Below, in pieces: positions 9,951 to 19,887 of a DNA stretch of 64,000 nt. This DNA comes from Azorinus chamasolen (taxonomy: Eukaryota > Mollusca > Bivalvia > Cardiida > Solecurtidae). A program made the translations under genes and the position numbers. Below the pieces are notes generated by a model. The model was not told the DNA's origin. It saw only the letters and a list, made by a program, of their open reading frames with translations, and did not search any database. The stretch covers positions 16,308,526 through 16,372,525 of the forward strand of contig OY755247.1 of assembly GCA_963576725.1 (NCBI GenBank), written 5' to 3'. Each line of letters begins with the position of its first letter. The first letter of the stretch is position 1.

Positions 9951-10462
9951 CATTGAGTCCATTCTTGGCATTTGTTAGAGAAATGAAAGACAAACAATTT
10001 AGACTCTAGATCAGAGGTCTCCTGCATGAGCATATACCAGTGCACTACTTTTCGGCATTCATAGGGCAAAGCAATAACCTATTTATAGATATAATCCATT
10101 TACAAGGACATATATAAACTTAGCTGAATCTGAATAATACAGTCATTATTTCTTTAATGAATATTTCAGAGGGAAAGGGATAATCCTTGTCCTCATTTAA
10201 AAAAAATATGTCCGCTCAAATTTGGATCTGGTGCATTTTGACTACTTCAATCAACTTTTTCCCTGCATTAACAAACCACCTGCTTTTTAAGACCAATATG
10301 TTCAATCAGTGAATCAGGCTGCTTAAGACAGGTTCTACTATATTTCTGCTCCGAATTGTTGAAAAGATTATTACATCCTTTTTACATTTTACAACAAACG
10401 CGTGAGCCATGATATATGTATAAATGCAACACGTGTGCTAAGTTGATTATATTTCTTTTCAG
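9951..10462. other. Intron with MITE scraps
   Basis: A TH-A right end (ATTATTTCTTTAATGAATAT then GGGAAAGGGATAA) is at 10143-10183. TA-2 scraps follow at about 10260-10340 (TGCATTAACAAACCACCTGC, GCTTAAGACAGGTTCTACTA). Confidence 0.45.
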
Positions 10463-10523
10463 CTATACCGTTTGTGTTTGTGCTGATCTGGAGCATAGCT
10501 AGATTGACATTGGACAACACACT
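10463..10523 (+). CDS. Class B1 GPCR, exon c (TM4)
   Basis: The acceptor ATTTCTTTTCAG ends at 10462 and the donor GTAAGT is at 10524. The exon is 61 nt. Joined to exon b it reads GWSIPFVFVLIWSIARL, with the class B GW..P of TM4, then TLDNT at the start of ECL2. It enters in phase 1 and leaves in phase 2. The split GW|S junction is a typical position in this family. Confidence 0.92.
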
Positions 10524-10584
10524 GTAAGTTTGTGTACATCAAAATCGCATTTTACCCTTTACCTCATGAATATTTATAATAATG

Positions 10585-10790
10585 AATCAGCGGTCCAGAT
10601 AAGATGCGTAAAATTTAAACATTTTCAAGAATAACTCCTTTATTTCTCCACCAAACTCTATACTGTGACCACTCTTTAGAATCGTCTTGAAGAGACAATT
10701 CTAAAGAGTGGTCACGCTATAGGGTTTGTTGGAGAAATGACGATTTTAGTACGGTATTTGGATACGTACCTTTATCTGTAGCTCAGATGA
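10585..10790. mobile_element. H-5 hairpin repeat
   Basis: CCAGATAAGATGCGTAAAAT, TTTCTCCACCAAACTCTAT, CCACTCTTTAGAATCGTCTT with partner ACAATTCTAAAGAGTGGTCA, then TTTGTTGGAGAAATG. It sits in what looks like the TTTACCTCATGAATATTTAT left end of a TH-A. Confidence 0.75.
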
Positions 10791-10903
10791 ATGTTTGAAT
10801 AACAATTAGCTTATTATTTATAATTACTTTTTGAACAAGGGAATTTCCAACTATAGCAGAAGCTATAGAAATAGATCTACATGTATACAAAATATATTAT
10901 CCT

Positions 10904-11346
10904 ATAAGCAAACAGAGTAGGTCATGGCTCCTGTAGGGACCATCTGGTTTGCAAAGGCATTAAAAGATACCTCTATCATGATTAAACAATCACATGGTTG
11001 GTAATAATCATTATACCCCCACCACCTGTGGTGGGGGCTATGTAGGAATCACCTTGTGTGTGTGCCCATGTTGACAAGGGTCTACTTTTTTCTGTGATTG
11101 CCTTGAAAAAATGGATACTTGTGCTTATAAGCAAACAGAGTAGGTCATGGCTCCTGTAGGGACCATCTGGTTTGCAAAGGCATTAAAAGATACCTCTATC
11201 ATGATTAAACAATCACATGGTTGGTAATAATCATTATACCCCCACCACCTGTGGTGGGGGCTATGTAGGAATCACCTTATGTGTGTGTCCATGTTGACAA
11301 GGGTCTACTTTTGCTGTGATTGCCTTGAAAAAATGGATACTTGTGC
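10904..11346. repeat. Direct tandem duplication of 223 bp
   Basis: ATAAGCAAACAGAGTAGGTC starts at 10904 and again at 11127, and both copies run through CCACCACCTGTGGTGGGGG to GGATACTTGTGCT with only a few differences. The unit joins a TH-A fragment to a GGGGTATA-like fragment. The near identity means a recent event. Confidence 0.9.
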
Positions 11347-11577
11347 TGCGATTTTGTCTTCTGTGACAGTCTCACAAGGAAATGTGTCCAAACTGGCTTA
11401 GATTTACTTCTGTGACAAATCCTTAGTTGCAATACAAATTGCGGCACAAGACAGTTGGGCACATTGATCAACATTGGACAGAGTTGGGTTCCATGGGGAT
11501 TGGACAAGATCACAGTTTTCATTAAGTTGACTGCTGTCTTATGTTATTTGATCAGGGTGGTTGGGACGCATTCCTTT

Positions 11578-12520
11578 TTAGCTCACCAGAGCACTCTGAT
11601 TGCCTGATGTCCTTCGCCCGTCGGCGTGTGTCGTTCGTCGTACGTCGTCAACAATTTGAACCTTTAAAAATCTTCTCCTCTGAATCTACAGGGTTCTCAG
11701 CTTTCATCTTTGGCACATAACATCATCTATAGGTCCTCTACAACAGTTATATAAATTATGACCATGCAGTCTAAACTGCTCCCAACCCGGGGTGTCAAGT
11801 TTTCAATAGAAACATATAGTGAAAACTTTGAAAAGCTTCTCCTTTGAAACTGGAATGTTCTCAGCTTTCATATTTGGCACATAGCATCATGTTCAGGTCC
11901 TCTACAAAAGTTATATAAATTATACCTCTGGGGTCAAAATTGGCCTCGCCCCAGGGGTGGCCAGTTTTCTGTAGCAGACTGTTGTTCAGCTTTCTGTAGC
12001 AGACTGCTGGGTTCACCAGTTTTGCATAGGGAAAACTAAAAACCTTCTTGTCAAAATCTAAATGTCCCAGAGCTTAGATATTTGGTGTATAGATTTACTT
12101 AGTATACCTTTATGAATTTTGTTAATATCATAGTTCTGAGGTTAAAATTGGCCCTGCCCTGTGAGTTATACTTTAAAAAAGACTTCTACAGCATAAAGGT
12201 TTCCCCTTATCCAGAGGAATACTCCAGCTAGCCAGTTAGCGTTATGTAATTATTGGAGAGGTAAAGTTCAACTGTTCTATACTCTAGCAGTACTGTAATG
12301 TTGTCTGCGTCAGAATTATTGTCTGTTGGTTCACACTGATTTTAATACATACATGTATCAACATTGTACAAACCACATACGAAGTAAAATATGTGTCAGA
12401 TCAGAATCCAAACTGTGTGCTAATTTCAGTCAAGTCATGCTCAGCAGTGGTAGGGTTAACATTGAGTTTCTGTCATCTGTTGTCTGCTGAAAATTTAACA
12501 CTGTCAATAGCCCTCTTGTT
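11578..12520 (-). repeat. AGCTCAC repeat, minus orientation
   Basis: Starts AGCTCACCAGAGCAC, then CGTCGGCGTGTGTCGTTCG, and contains about three degenerate units with TCTTCTCCTCTGAA, TCTCAGCTTTCATCTTTGGC and TGGGGTCAAAATTGGC. Its far part (12180-12480) is the reverse complement of 63000-63300 in order, so the two are long copies of one element. Confidence 0.65.
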
Positions 12521-13146
12521 TTATTAGCTCACCAGAGCACTTTTGTGCTCAGGGTGAGCTTTTGCGATCCCCATCCATACTTTCATTATGCACCCAGCCC
12601 ATGCTGCCCGCAAGCCCAAGGTCAAGATCGAATGACTTGCAAATTTTATGTGCAATACATGTTGGTTATCACATTTACGTGTATCCGGTTGTCACAGTTT
12701 TTTCTCCCTACTGAAAAACAATCTACTTTTAGGAAAAATGACCTTGACCTTGTTCAGGCAAAGCCCATATAAAATAGGTCTCCTGCCCTCATTGATATCA
12801 ATGCATATTTGAAGTTTCGTAAAGGTCGGACATACAAACTGAAGTTATCGTCTGGAAATGGGAAAACTCTACAGAAAAACAATATATTTTTAGAAATGAA
12901 ATGACCTTGACCTTGATCGGGCAAAGCCGGGGCCGGGCATATTCAATAGGGTCCCTGCCCTCATTAATAGCAATGCACATGTGGAGTTTTATGAAGATTG
13001 GGAATACAGAACTAAAGTTATCATCCGGAAACGGATAAATACTACTAAAAAACAATCTATTTTTAGGAAAAATGACCTTGACCTTGTTCAGGCGAAGCCC
13101 ATATTCAATAGGGTTCCTGCCCTCATTGATATCAATGCATATTTAT

Positions 13147-14316
13147 ACCCGCCTTTTGAAAAAATGGGGGTATATTGCTTTGCACATGTCGGTCGGTCGG
13201 TCGGTCGGTCTGTCGGTCGGTCGGTCGGTCGGTCGGTAGATCGATAGTTTCCGAACGATAACTAATAAACAACTTGACCTAGAATCTTCAAACTTGCTGT
13301 GGTGGTTGGTCATGACAAGTAAATGACCCCTATTGTTTTTGAGGTCACTAGGTCAAAGGTCAAGGTCACCATGACCTAAAATGGTGAAATAGTTTCCGAT
13401 CAATAACTGCTGAAGGGTTTGGCTTGGGATCTTCAAACTTGCTGTGGTGGTTGGTCATGACCACTAGATGACCCCTATTGATTTTGAGGTCACTAGGTCA
13501 AAGGTCAAGGTCACCATGACCTTAACTGGTAAAATGGTTTCTGATCAATAACTGCTCAAGGGTTTGGCTTAGAATCTTCAAATTTGCTTAGGTGGTTGGT
13601 CATGACAACTAGATGAGTCCTATTGTTTTTTAGGTCACTAGGTCAAAGGTCAAGGTCACCATGACCTTAAAAGGTGAAATGGTTTGCGATCAATAACTGC
13701 TCAAGGGTTTGGCCTAGGATCTTCAAATTTGCTGTGGTGGTTGGTAATGACAACTGGATGTCCCCTATTGTATTTGAGGTCACTAGGTCAAAGGTCAAGG
13801 TCACCATGACCTTAACTTGTAAAATGGTTTCTGATCAAAAACTGCTCAAGGGTTTGGCTTAGGATCTTCAAATTTGCTGTGGTGGTTGGTCATGACAACT
13901 AGATGAGCCCTATTGTTTTTGAGGTCACTAGGTCAAAGGTCACCACGACCTTAACTGGTGAAATGGTTTGCGATCAATAACTGCTCAAGGGTTTGGCTTA
14001 GGATCTTCAAACTTGCTGTGGTGGTTGGTCATGACCAATAGATAACCCCTATTATTTTTGAGGTCACTAGGTCAAAGGTCAAGGTCACCATGACCTTAAC
14101 TGGTGAAATGGTTTGCGATCAATAACTACTCAAGGGTTTGGCTTAGGATCTTCAAACTTGCTGTGGTGGTTGGTCATGTTGAAAACCCCTAGTCAAAGTT
14201 CAAACTTGCCGTGTTGATTAGTCATGACCACTATATGACCTCTATAGTTGAGGTCACTAGATCAAAGGTCAGGGGGTTTGGGGGGTATACATGTTTTACA
14301 AACATCTCTTGTTGAA
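13147..14316 (+). mobile_element. GGGGTATA element with 145-bp internal repeats
   Basis: Left end ATACCCGCCTTTTG then GGGGGTATATTGC and a (GGTC)n run at 13190-13240. Right end GGGGTATACATGTTTTACAA. Between them are about seven 145-bp units with GATCAATAACTGCTCAAGGG, TTGGCTTAGGATCTTCAAA and GTGGTTGGTCATGAC. No open reading frame is credible, so it is non-autonomous. Confidence 0.7.
13342..14270. promoter_or_regulatory. Clustered nuclear-receptor half-sites, one set per 145-bp unit
   Basis: Four units (13342, 13487, 13632 and 13777) carry four AGGTCA half-sites separated by 2, 1 and 0 bases, then after 3 bases an inverted TGACCT. Each set thus contains direct repeats DR2, DR1 and DR0 and a perfect IR3 (AGGTCACCATGACCT). 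14061 has the same set, 13922 has a shortened set and 14251 a mutated one. The motifs are visible, and any receptor binding is inference. It lies in the intron between exons c and d. Confidence 0.5.
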
Positions 14317-14457
14317 GTTTCATATAGATCGGACATACAAACTGAAGTTATCGTCTGGAAATGGGAAAAGTCTACAGAAAAACAATATATTTTTAGAAAT
14401 AAAATGACCTTGACCTTGGTCGGGCAAAGTCCATATTCAATAGGGTCCTTGCCCTGT

Positions 14458-14740
14458 ATAAGGATATTTCTGCTATTTCATTATTATGTTTCTGATATTT
14501 TAGTACTAGGGTATTTCTGCTATTTTAGTATTAGGATATTTCTGCTCTTTTAGTATTAGGATATTACTGCTATTTTAGTACTAAGATTTCGCATTGCTAC
14601 TTTTGCTTTCGAAGGATCTCTCATTTTCAGATTAATTTTATTCTGCTATTTTAACATAAGGATATTACTGGTATTGTAGAATTAGGATATTTCTGCTATT
14701 TTAGTATTAGGATATTTCTGCTATTTGAATAGTATTCTAT
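14458..14740. repeat. 25-bp degenerate tandem repeat
   Basis: Unit AGGATATTTCTGCTATTTTA plus GTATT, about nine copies with an unrelated insert near 14590-14640. Confidence 0.75.
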
Positions 14741-14780
14741 TATGTCTCACATACACAACCGTTTACTTGATAGAGGCATA

Positions 14781-14983
14781 CAGTAAAACCTCTCTATAAC
14801 GACCACTAAATTACATCAAGTATTTTGTGTTAAAGGCAGGTGGATGCTTAAAGCAAGGTGATAGTAAAACAGAACGCTCCTATAGGAGCATTCTGTTTTA
14901 CTGTCACCTTGCTTTAAGCAACCACCTGCCAAAAATACCAACTAATTAACACATTTAGTGGTCGTTATAGAGAGGTTTTACTG
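14781..14983. mobile_element. TA-1 MITE, full length
   Basis: Perfect 20-base TA-1 ends, flanked by TA. The hairpin GATAGTAAAACAGAACGCTC has the apex GCTCCTATAGGAGC. Confidence 0.9.
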
Positions 14984-14994
14984 TATATTGAAGC

Positions 14995-15047
14995 ATTTGC
15001 AAACAGAGTAGGCCCAGATCAGACAGATCATGTAGTAACAGGGTTAA
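14995..15047. mobile_element. TH-A scrap just before exon d
   Basis: TTGCAAACAGAGTAGGCCCA, GATCAGACAG and CAGGGTTAA, a collapsed hairpin. It ends about 24 bases before the exon d boundary. Confidence 0.55.
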
Positions 15048-15070
15048 ACTGTTTGTTGTTTTTTCCATAG

Positions 15071-15143
15071 GTGTTGGAACACGACAAAGAACAATCCTGG
15101 TTTGACATGGATCTTGAAGGGCCCCATCATGCTGACAGTTGTG
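15071..15143 (+). CDS. Class B1 GPCR, exon d (ECL2 and start of TM5)
   Basis: The acceptor TTTTTTCCATAG ends at 15070 and the donor GTAAGA is at 15144. 73 nt, entering in phase 2 and leaving in phase 0. It encodes CWNTTKNNPGLTWILKG then PIMLTVV. CW is the invariant ECL2 Cys-Trp pair (disulfide to TM3), NTT is a potential N-glycosylation site, and W(I/L)(I/L)KGPI is the TM5 entry motif. The WILKGPI wording is closest to VIP/PACAP receptors among those I can recall. Confidence 0.92.
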
Positions 15144-15151
15144 GTAAGAAT

Positions 15152-15385
15152 TTAACCCTTATCCTGCTGATGAAATTATGTCTGCCAAAACCTTGATCTG
15201 TGGCGTTTGAGAAGCTGTTGACCGAGTGTCAAACAGCTTAAACCCTGACAGGAATATTTAGCCATATCATAAACAGTAGAATCCGGTCCAAATAATAGCG
15301 TAAACAAACAGAGCAGACCCTGATCAGACATTGGTTTACTCTGTGTACAAATACGTAAAAAGGCTTTTCTATCACTTATAAAGTT
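15152..15385. mobile_element. Fused TH-C and TH-A fragments
   Basis: TTAACCCTTATCCTGC starts only 8 bases after the exon d junction and runs through a TH-C-like TCAAACAGCTTAAACCCTGA. The TH-A pieces AAACAAACAGAGCAGACCC and TTTACTCTGTGTACAAATAC follow. Confidence 0.5.
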
Positions 15386-15639
15386 GAATGATAATTTATC
15401 CCCATAACAAATTACATAAAACTTCTCAAAATATTGCCTTCCAAAATATTTCTGATAAATTTGGCACAGAAATAGTTTTTTTCTGGCCATGCATGATATC
15501 TGTCAATGCTTTTATCTCAGCATTTCCTGTGTTTATTCGATATTATCTAGACATAATCCTTGGATATGACTACCACCATTCTATTGTAGAGGTATGGTTA
15601 CCGTTGTGGCTGCATAATCCCAGCAGCATGTCAAGTCTG

Positions 15640-15858
15640 GGTATCAAGCTGAGAACAGTAGAACTGGTTATAAGTGGCCACCATAAAAAGGTCTATGAAT
15701 GTGTAAGGCAGGTGGTAGCTTAATGCAGGTCAAAAGTAGTGCAGAAAGCTCCTGTTGGAGCTTTCTGCATTACCTTTGCCCTGCATTAAATAACCACCTG
15801 CATTTTAAGACTTCTATTGTCAATAAATGAATGGCCGCTTAGGACATGTATTACTGTA
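15640..15858. mobile_element. TA-2 MITE
   Basis: GCAGGTGGTAGCTTAATGCA, hairpin GCAGAAAGCTCCTGTTGGAG and partner CTTTCTGCATTACCTTTGCC, then GCATTAAATAACCACCTGCA and GGCCGCTTAGGACATGTATT ending ACTGTA. The left end is worn. Confidence 0.7.
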
Positions 15859-15899
15859 TATATACACTTTTCACGCTAGGAAAGAATTCCTGATAACAA

Positions 15900-16138
15900 G
15901 TATTCCATTACCTGTTTAATATTCGTGTAATAAACAATGACATCATGTATATCTATTAGCTGATTTTTTATATAATATAATATTTTCAATGCACTTTCAA
16001 TGAACTGTAGAATCAGATCTATATCACATCATAAGCAAACAGAGCCGACACGGATCTGACAGACTACTGGAACTGTCTGATCTAGGTCTACTCTGATTGC
16101 GATTCGTGAAAAAGCATTTGTATGCTGGAAAGGGTTAT
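15900..16138. mobile_element. TH-A MITE
   Basis: ATTACCTGTTTAATATTCGT to GCTGGAAAGGGTTA. The stem is AAGCAAACAGAGCCGACACG and the partner GTCTGATCTAGGTCTACTCT. The apex is weakened (CTACTGGAAC). Confidence 0.65.
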
Positions 16139-16229
16139 GAAGTTTGAATCCATGCCAGACACCGGGTCTCTTAGACAGTGCTTTACCAGTATAAAGCATG
16201 TTTGGACATGAGTCACATATGTCCTTTGC

Positions 16230-16315
16230 AAATAGTGTAGACCCAGATGAGAGAACTAGCTCCTAGAGGAACCCTCTCTCAAAGGGCTACACTGTTTGGC
16301 ATGTTACACTTTTCT
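16230..16315. mobile_element. Hairpin scrap related to TH-A/TH-D
   Basis: GCAAATAGTGTAGACCCAGA, GAGAGAACTAGCTCCTAGAG and CTCTCAAAGGGCTACACTGT pair as a stem. Confidence 0.45.
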
Positions 16316-16548
16316 TTAGAAACACCCCGTAATATTAACCGCAAACCTATTTGAATTTTGGAATCGTCCATTGTAAGGGTTGATATCTACATGTTTTAAC
16401 AAATAGACAAAAACTACATACTGTAAGATCTGATCCTATCGTGCTTGCTTTTATTGTTACTTCTATTGGCGTGCAATTTGATCCTGATAAACCACTGCAC
16501 GATTGTGCACAAGTTATCTTCAAGCCACCTGAAATCAGGAATTAGATA

Positions 16549-16762
16549 TTTAAACCTTTCGCTGCCAGTGCCGGATCTGTATTTACCTATGCAAACAGTT
16601 AGGATCCAGATAAGACGCCGAGGAACTCGGCGTCTCATCAGGATCCACACTGTTTGTTACTGTTACTATGTTTTTTAAACAAAAATGAAGAAAATAAAAA
16701 GATATGAAAATTTATAGCAGACGACAAAGTTAGCAGACGACAGAATTTGGCAGCGAAAGCTG
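16549..16762. mobile_element. TH-C MITE
   Basis: TAAACCTTTCGCTGCCAGTG, TATGCAAACAGTTAGGATCC, GACGCCGAGGAACTCGGCGT, AAAAATGAAGAAAATAAAAA and GGCAGCGAAAG at the right. Confidence 0.75.
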
Positions 16763-16854
16763 AGGCATTTACCCTAAACCTGTGGAATAATTAAATCTTG
16801 CTCCTTCCTTTCTATATAGTAATTACACAAAAAGATGTCAAAATCGTCACTGAA

Positions 16855-17069
16855 GAAACTGATTGTTATGACAAACAGTGCAGACCCTTGGGAACCCTTT
16901 GATCTGGGTATTCAATGTTTGCAAATCTCTTATATACTCGGTTCCTGCACATTCAGCATTTATTTTTATACATTTCATATATAACCCTTCGTGCTAAGCA
17001 TAACTTTGTACATACAGTTAAACACCTCTAACCTGGAATTTTAATAAAAAATTAAGAATAAAGAGATAT
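16855..17069. other. Intron with a small TH scrap
   Basis: ACAAACAGTGCAGACCCTTG, TTTGATCTGGGTATTCAATG and TTTGCAAATC form a collapsed hairpin at 16875-16925. The remainder is AT-rich with no signal. Confidence 0.4.
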
Positions 17070-17300
17070 TTAACCCTTTCCTCCATAAATACGCCTTTTT
17101 ACGCCTCTGTAAAAGTCACTTTATGAAACCATTGTGATAAATAGAGCATTTGCGCATACACGAGCAAATGCTCTATTTATCACAATGGTTTCAAACTACA
17201 AACTTCTAAAAAAAATCCTTTTCTCTAGTTAATGCTCCTTTTTGGTAGGTTTGTTCAAAATGTTTGAATCTTAAAAATAACATATGAGGGAATGGGTTAA
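17070..17300. mobile_element. TH-E MITE, full length
   Basis: TTAACCCTTTCCTCC to GAGGGAATGGGTTAA. The hairpin is AAATAGAGCATTTGCGCATA / GAGCAAATGCTCTATTTATC and the apex is changed. Confidence 0.85.
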
Positions 17301-17490
17301 GGCAGGTTGCTGCTTAATGCAGCATCAATGTCACGCAGAAAGCTCTTTTCATCCTGCATTAAGCTTTCATATATCTTAAATACTGATATAGTTACTAGTT
17401 TGAACACCTGCTTTAGAGAGATTTTACTGTGACTTGGATATAGACAAGATGCCGAGCAACTCGGCGTCCCATCAGGACGCTTTGAAACTT
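17300..17490. mobile_element. TA-2 right part plus a TH-C scrap
   Basis: GCAGGTTGCTGCTTAATGCA, CGCAGAAAGCTCTTTTCATC and AGAGAGATTTTACTGTGA are TA-2. GATGCCGAGCAACTCGGCGT followed by CCCATCAGGAC is a TH-C stem. Confidence 0.5.
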
Positions 17491-17635
17491 CATGAGTAGT
17501 TCTCAAGCTTTTGATTGGTCAGATTTGAGTTCTCAAGCTTTTGATTGGTCAGATTTGAGCCAAAGGCTCAAATCTGACCAATCAAAAACTTGAGAACGAT
17601 CTCAGACTCAACTAAAAGTTTTATAAGCATGGACC
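17490..17635. mobile_element. H-6 hairpin repeat, left end lost
   Basis: Two copies of TTCTCAAGCTTTTGATTGGT then AGCCAAAGGCTC and the partner TGACCAATCAAAAACTTGAG. The right end AGTTTTATAAGCATGGACCC is intact. A full copy is at 43461-43638. Confidence 0.8.
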
Positions 17636-17689
17636 CAGATCAGTAGTACACAATAATTGAAATGAAGCGAAAATCACAACTCAATTAAT

Positions 17690-17850
17690 TTTTCAGAGCT
17701 CCAGATTAGGTGCATAAATTTAAACATCTTCAATAATTGCTTCTTTATTTCTCCACCAAACCCTATACTGTGACCACTCTTTAGAATCGTCTCTTCAAGA
17801 AATGAAGATTTTAGTATTCGGGTACGCATGTAACATAATAATTATTATGT
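17690..17850. mobile_element. H-5 repeat with one arm deleted
   Basis: CAGATTAGGTGCATAAATTT, TTTCTCCACCAAACCCTATA and CTTTAGAATCGTCTCTTCAA, then directly GAAATGAAGATTTTAGTATT. The second stem arm is missing. Confidence 0.7.
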
Positions 17851-17904
17851 TTATCTGTAGCATCTGAAGTCTCATGTTTTCTCAGCATGATGAGGTCAGA
17901 ATAT

Positions 17905-18192
17905 GACCTTCTGATTTTTCTGATCACTAGGTCGTAGTCGTCGTCGTCATTGTCGTTGTTGTCGTCGTCGGCATGCAAAAACCTTAATGTAGCTCATTAC
18001 TCGAAAAGAGGTATCAGCATGAAACTTCATAGATTAGTAGATCTCATTGAGGGGAAGGCCCCTACATAAGAACCATAACTCTTGATTTCAAAATTTGGAG
18101 TTATGGCCCTGTATTGTTTTCATTTTTTTCAATTTAGTTGGACAAGTATCAAATCAGACGAGCATTGGCACAGCATGCGGCTCTTGTTTACT
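17905..18192. repeat. Dispersed repeat of the TCGTCTG type
   Basis: GATCACTAGGTCGTAGTCGT, CTTAATGTAGCTCATTACTC, AAACTTCATAGATTAGTAGA and TTTGGAGTTATGGCCCT, ending CAGACGAGCATTGGCACAGC. A second copy covers 22783-23010 with its end at 23570-23612. Confidence 0.65.
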
Positions 18193-18236
18193 CTTTATGC
18201 ATACATATAAATGTTCCAGTCTTAATAATAGCTTGT

Positions 18237-18466
18237 AACCCTTTCACTGTTTATTTTAAATTTCAATACCTACTGAATAAACATGGACAAAATAGTTATA
18301 ATAAAATATCGAAGGTGGAACAATATAGCCATTTTAGAAAGTAAATAAACAGATCTATCAAATTCCATTAGCAAACAGAGGGACCCTGATCAGACGGTTT
18401 CTATAGGAGCTGTCTGATCTTGATCTAGTCTGTTTGCAAATGCGTTTATATGAAGGAAAGGTTTAA
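18237..18466. mobile_element. TH-B MITE, left half of an inverted pair
   Basis: TAACCCTTTCACTGTTTATT, TTCAATACCTACTGAATAAA, GGTGGAACAATATAGCC and the stem GCAAACAGAGGGACCCTGAT, to AAGGTTTAA. It is head to head with the next copy, sharing TTAA 18463-18466. Confidence 0.8.
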
Positions 18467-18712
18467 CCCTTTCCCTCATATAAACGTGTTTTCACGCATT
18501 TGCAAACAGAGTAGAACCAGATCAGACGGCTCCTCTAGGAGCCGTCTGATCAGGGTCTACTGTGTTTGCTAGTGGAATTTGACATATCTGTTTCTTTTCT
18601 TTCTAAAATGGCTACACTGTTCCACCTTGCATATTTCATTATAACTATTTTCCCCATGAATATTCAGTAGGTTTTGAAATTTGGACTAAATATAGAACAG
18701 GGAAAGGGTTAA
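18463..18712. mobile_element. TH-B MITE, right half of an inverted pair
   Basis: TTAACCCTTTCCCTCATATA to ACAGGGAAAGGGTTAA, in reverse orientation to its neighbour. Perfect apex GGCTCCTCTAGGAGCC. It ends 84 bases before exon e. Confidence 0.85.
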
Positions 18713-18796
18713 AAGGGGGGTAGCAAGGCTAAGGCTTCATTTGAGTTTTAGCATTTATATTTTCTGCTTTCATCATACCATTTCTTTTATCTTCAG

Positions 18797-18882
18797 ATCA
18801 ATTTCTTTTTCTTCATAAGCCTGGTATGGATATTATACACGAAACTGAGCGCTTCGCCAGAGGTCAAGAAATCAAAGTACAG
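18797..18882 (+). CDS. Class B1 GPCR, exon e (TM5 and third intracellular loop)
   Basis: The acceptor TTTTATCTTCAG ends at 18796 and the donor GTAAAC is at 18883. 86 nt, entering in phase 0 and leaving in phase 2. It encodes INFFFFISLVWILYTKLS then ASPEVKKSKYR, which is TM5 and the basic third intracellular loop that contacts the G protein. The hydrophobic run followed by a KL motif matches the class B TM5/ICL3 boundary. Confidence 0.92.
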
Positions 18883-18904
18883 GTAAACATCATCATTATT
18901 ATTA

Positions 18905-19265
18905 CAGTGCTCCCTCCCTACAACGGCCCTCTCAATAACGATTCCCTCCTTACAACAACGCATGTCACTGTTTCCGAAACAACAAGGCTCCAGAAACAAT
19001 TTTTTCCATCGTATTTTCTTTATGCCTTCATCAAACCCTATGTTGTGACCAATCTTTAGAATCGTCACTCTGTGACGATTCTAAGGAGTGGTCACAACAT
19101 AGGGTTTGATGGAGGCATAACGGTATTAGTTCTCGAAATACACCTTATCTGGGGATCTGTAAACAAGCTAATTATGTTTGATTTTCCCTCCCTATAACAA
19201 CTCCCTCTGAACAACACATACAATCTTCGTATCCCAAAGGGTATCGTTGTAGAGAGGGAACACTG
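18905..19265. mobile_element. TA-4 MITE, full length
   Basis: CAGTGCTCCCTCCCTACAAC at the left and GTTGTAGAGAGGGAACACTG at the right, with TA on both sides. A central hairpin of about 35-bp arms (AAACCCTATGTTGTGACC...) closes on CACTCTGTG. It starts 22 bases after the exon e donor and is embedded in an ATT/ATC repeat. Confidence 0.9.
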
Positions 19266-19267
19266 TA

Positions 19268-19435
19268 TCATCATCATAATATTCATCAGTAACAACAACA
19301 GTAATCATCATTATCACATCATCGTCATCTTCATCATCAGCATTATCACCGATCATCATCATCATCGTCAATAATAATAAAAACATCAACAATAATATAA
19401 TGTCACCATCATCTTTGTTATTAAAATATTATTTA
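19268..19435. repeat. ATC/ATT trinucleotide repeat
   Basis: Interrupted (ATC)n and (AAT)n runs. The minus-strand open frame of Met/Asp repeats is an artefact. Confidence 0.8.
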
Positions 19436-19438
19436 TTT

Positions 19439-19510
19439 CTACAATATAGGGTTTGGTGGAGAAACGAAGGAGTTATTCTTGAAAATATTTAATTTACGCA
19501 TCTTATCAGG
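19439..19510. mobile_element. H-5 right half
   Basis: ATATAGGGTTTGGTGGAGAA, TTATTCTTGAAAATATTTAA, TTTACGCATCTTATCAGGGT. Confidence 0.65.
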
Positions 19511-19726
19511 GTCTCTGCAAGGTTAACATAATTGCCAAACTTCATGGCTCGACAAAGGCTTTTGAAACCAGTGAAGACCCAATCCAACCGATTGATCAAC
19601 CGGGAACGTTAAAACAATATACTGAACACAAACTGTGTTCAAGTAGCTGATATGGTTCTTTCTACACTATTTGTAAACACAGACACTCTTTTGACTCTGA
19701 CCAAATGAGATTCCGTATCATTGCAG

Positions 19727-19865
19727 GACGTTGGCCCGGAGCACGCTGTTTCTGATTCCCGTGTTTGGCGTTTACTACATTGTTTTCACGCTACCTCTTA
19801 GTGACGTCAGCGACACTGTGGAGTCCATCATGCTCTTCATTGAAATGTTCTTTAACTCCTACCAG
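19727..19865 (+). CDS. Class B1 GPCR, exon f (TM6 to TM7 start)
   Basis: The acceptor CGTATCATTGCAG ends at 19726 and the donor GTTGGT is at 19866. 139 nt, entering in phase 2 and leaving in phase 0. It encodes RTLARSTLFLIPVFGVYYIV with the TM6 PxxG kink motif (PVFG), an acidic ECL3 (SDVSDTVES) and FIEMFFNSYQ, the TM7 entry. LARSTL.LIP is the wording of VIP/PACAP receptors, while FFNSYQG is closer to PTH receptors (FNSFQG). Confidence 0.93.
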
Positions 19866-19887
19866 GTTGGTATACGATAGAACACCT

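Larger units (their letters stand above)
12526..14457 (+). repeat. Array of ~175-bp units split by a GGGGTATA insertion
   Basis: Begins AGCTCACCAGAGCAC and contains units with AAAATGACCTTGACCTTG, CAATAGGGTCCCTGCCCTCA and AAAGTTATCATCCGGAAACG. The last unit stops at TCAATGCATATTT (13144) and resumes at GAAGTTTCATATAGATCGG (14317). The 13147-14316 element is therefore inserted inside it. Confidence 0.7.

Noticed and set aside
19192..19392. Acidic Met/Asp-rich minus frame
   Set aside because: Translation of an ATC/ATT microsatellite.
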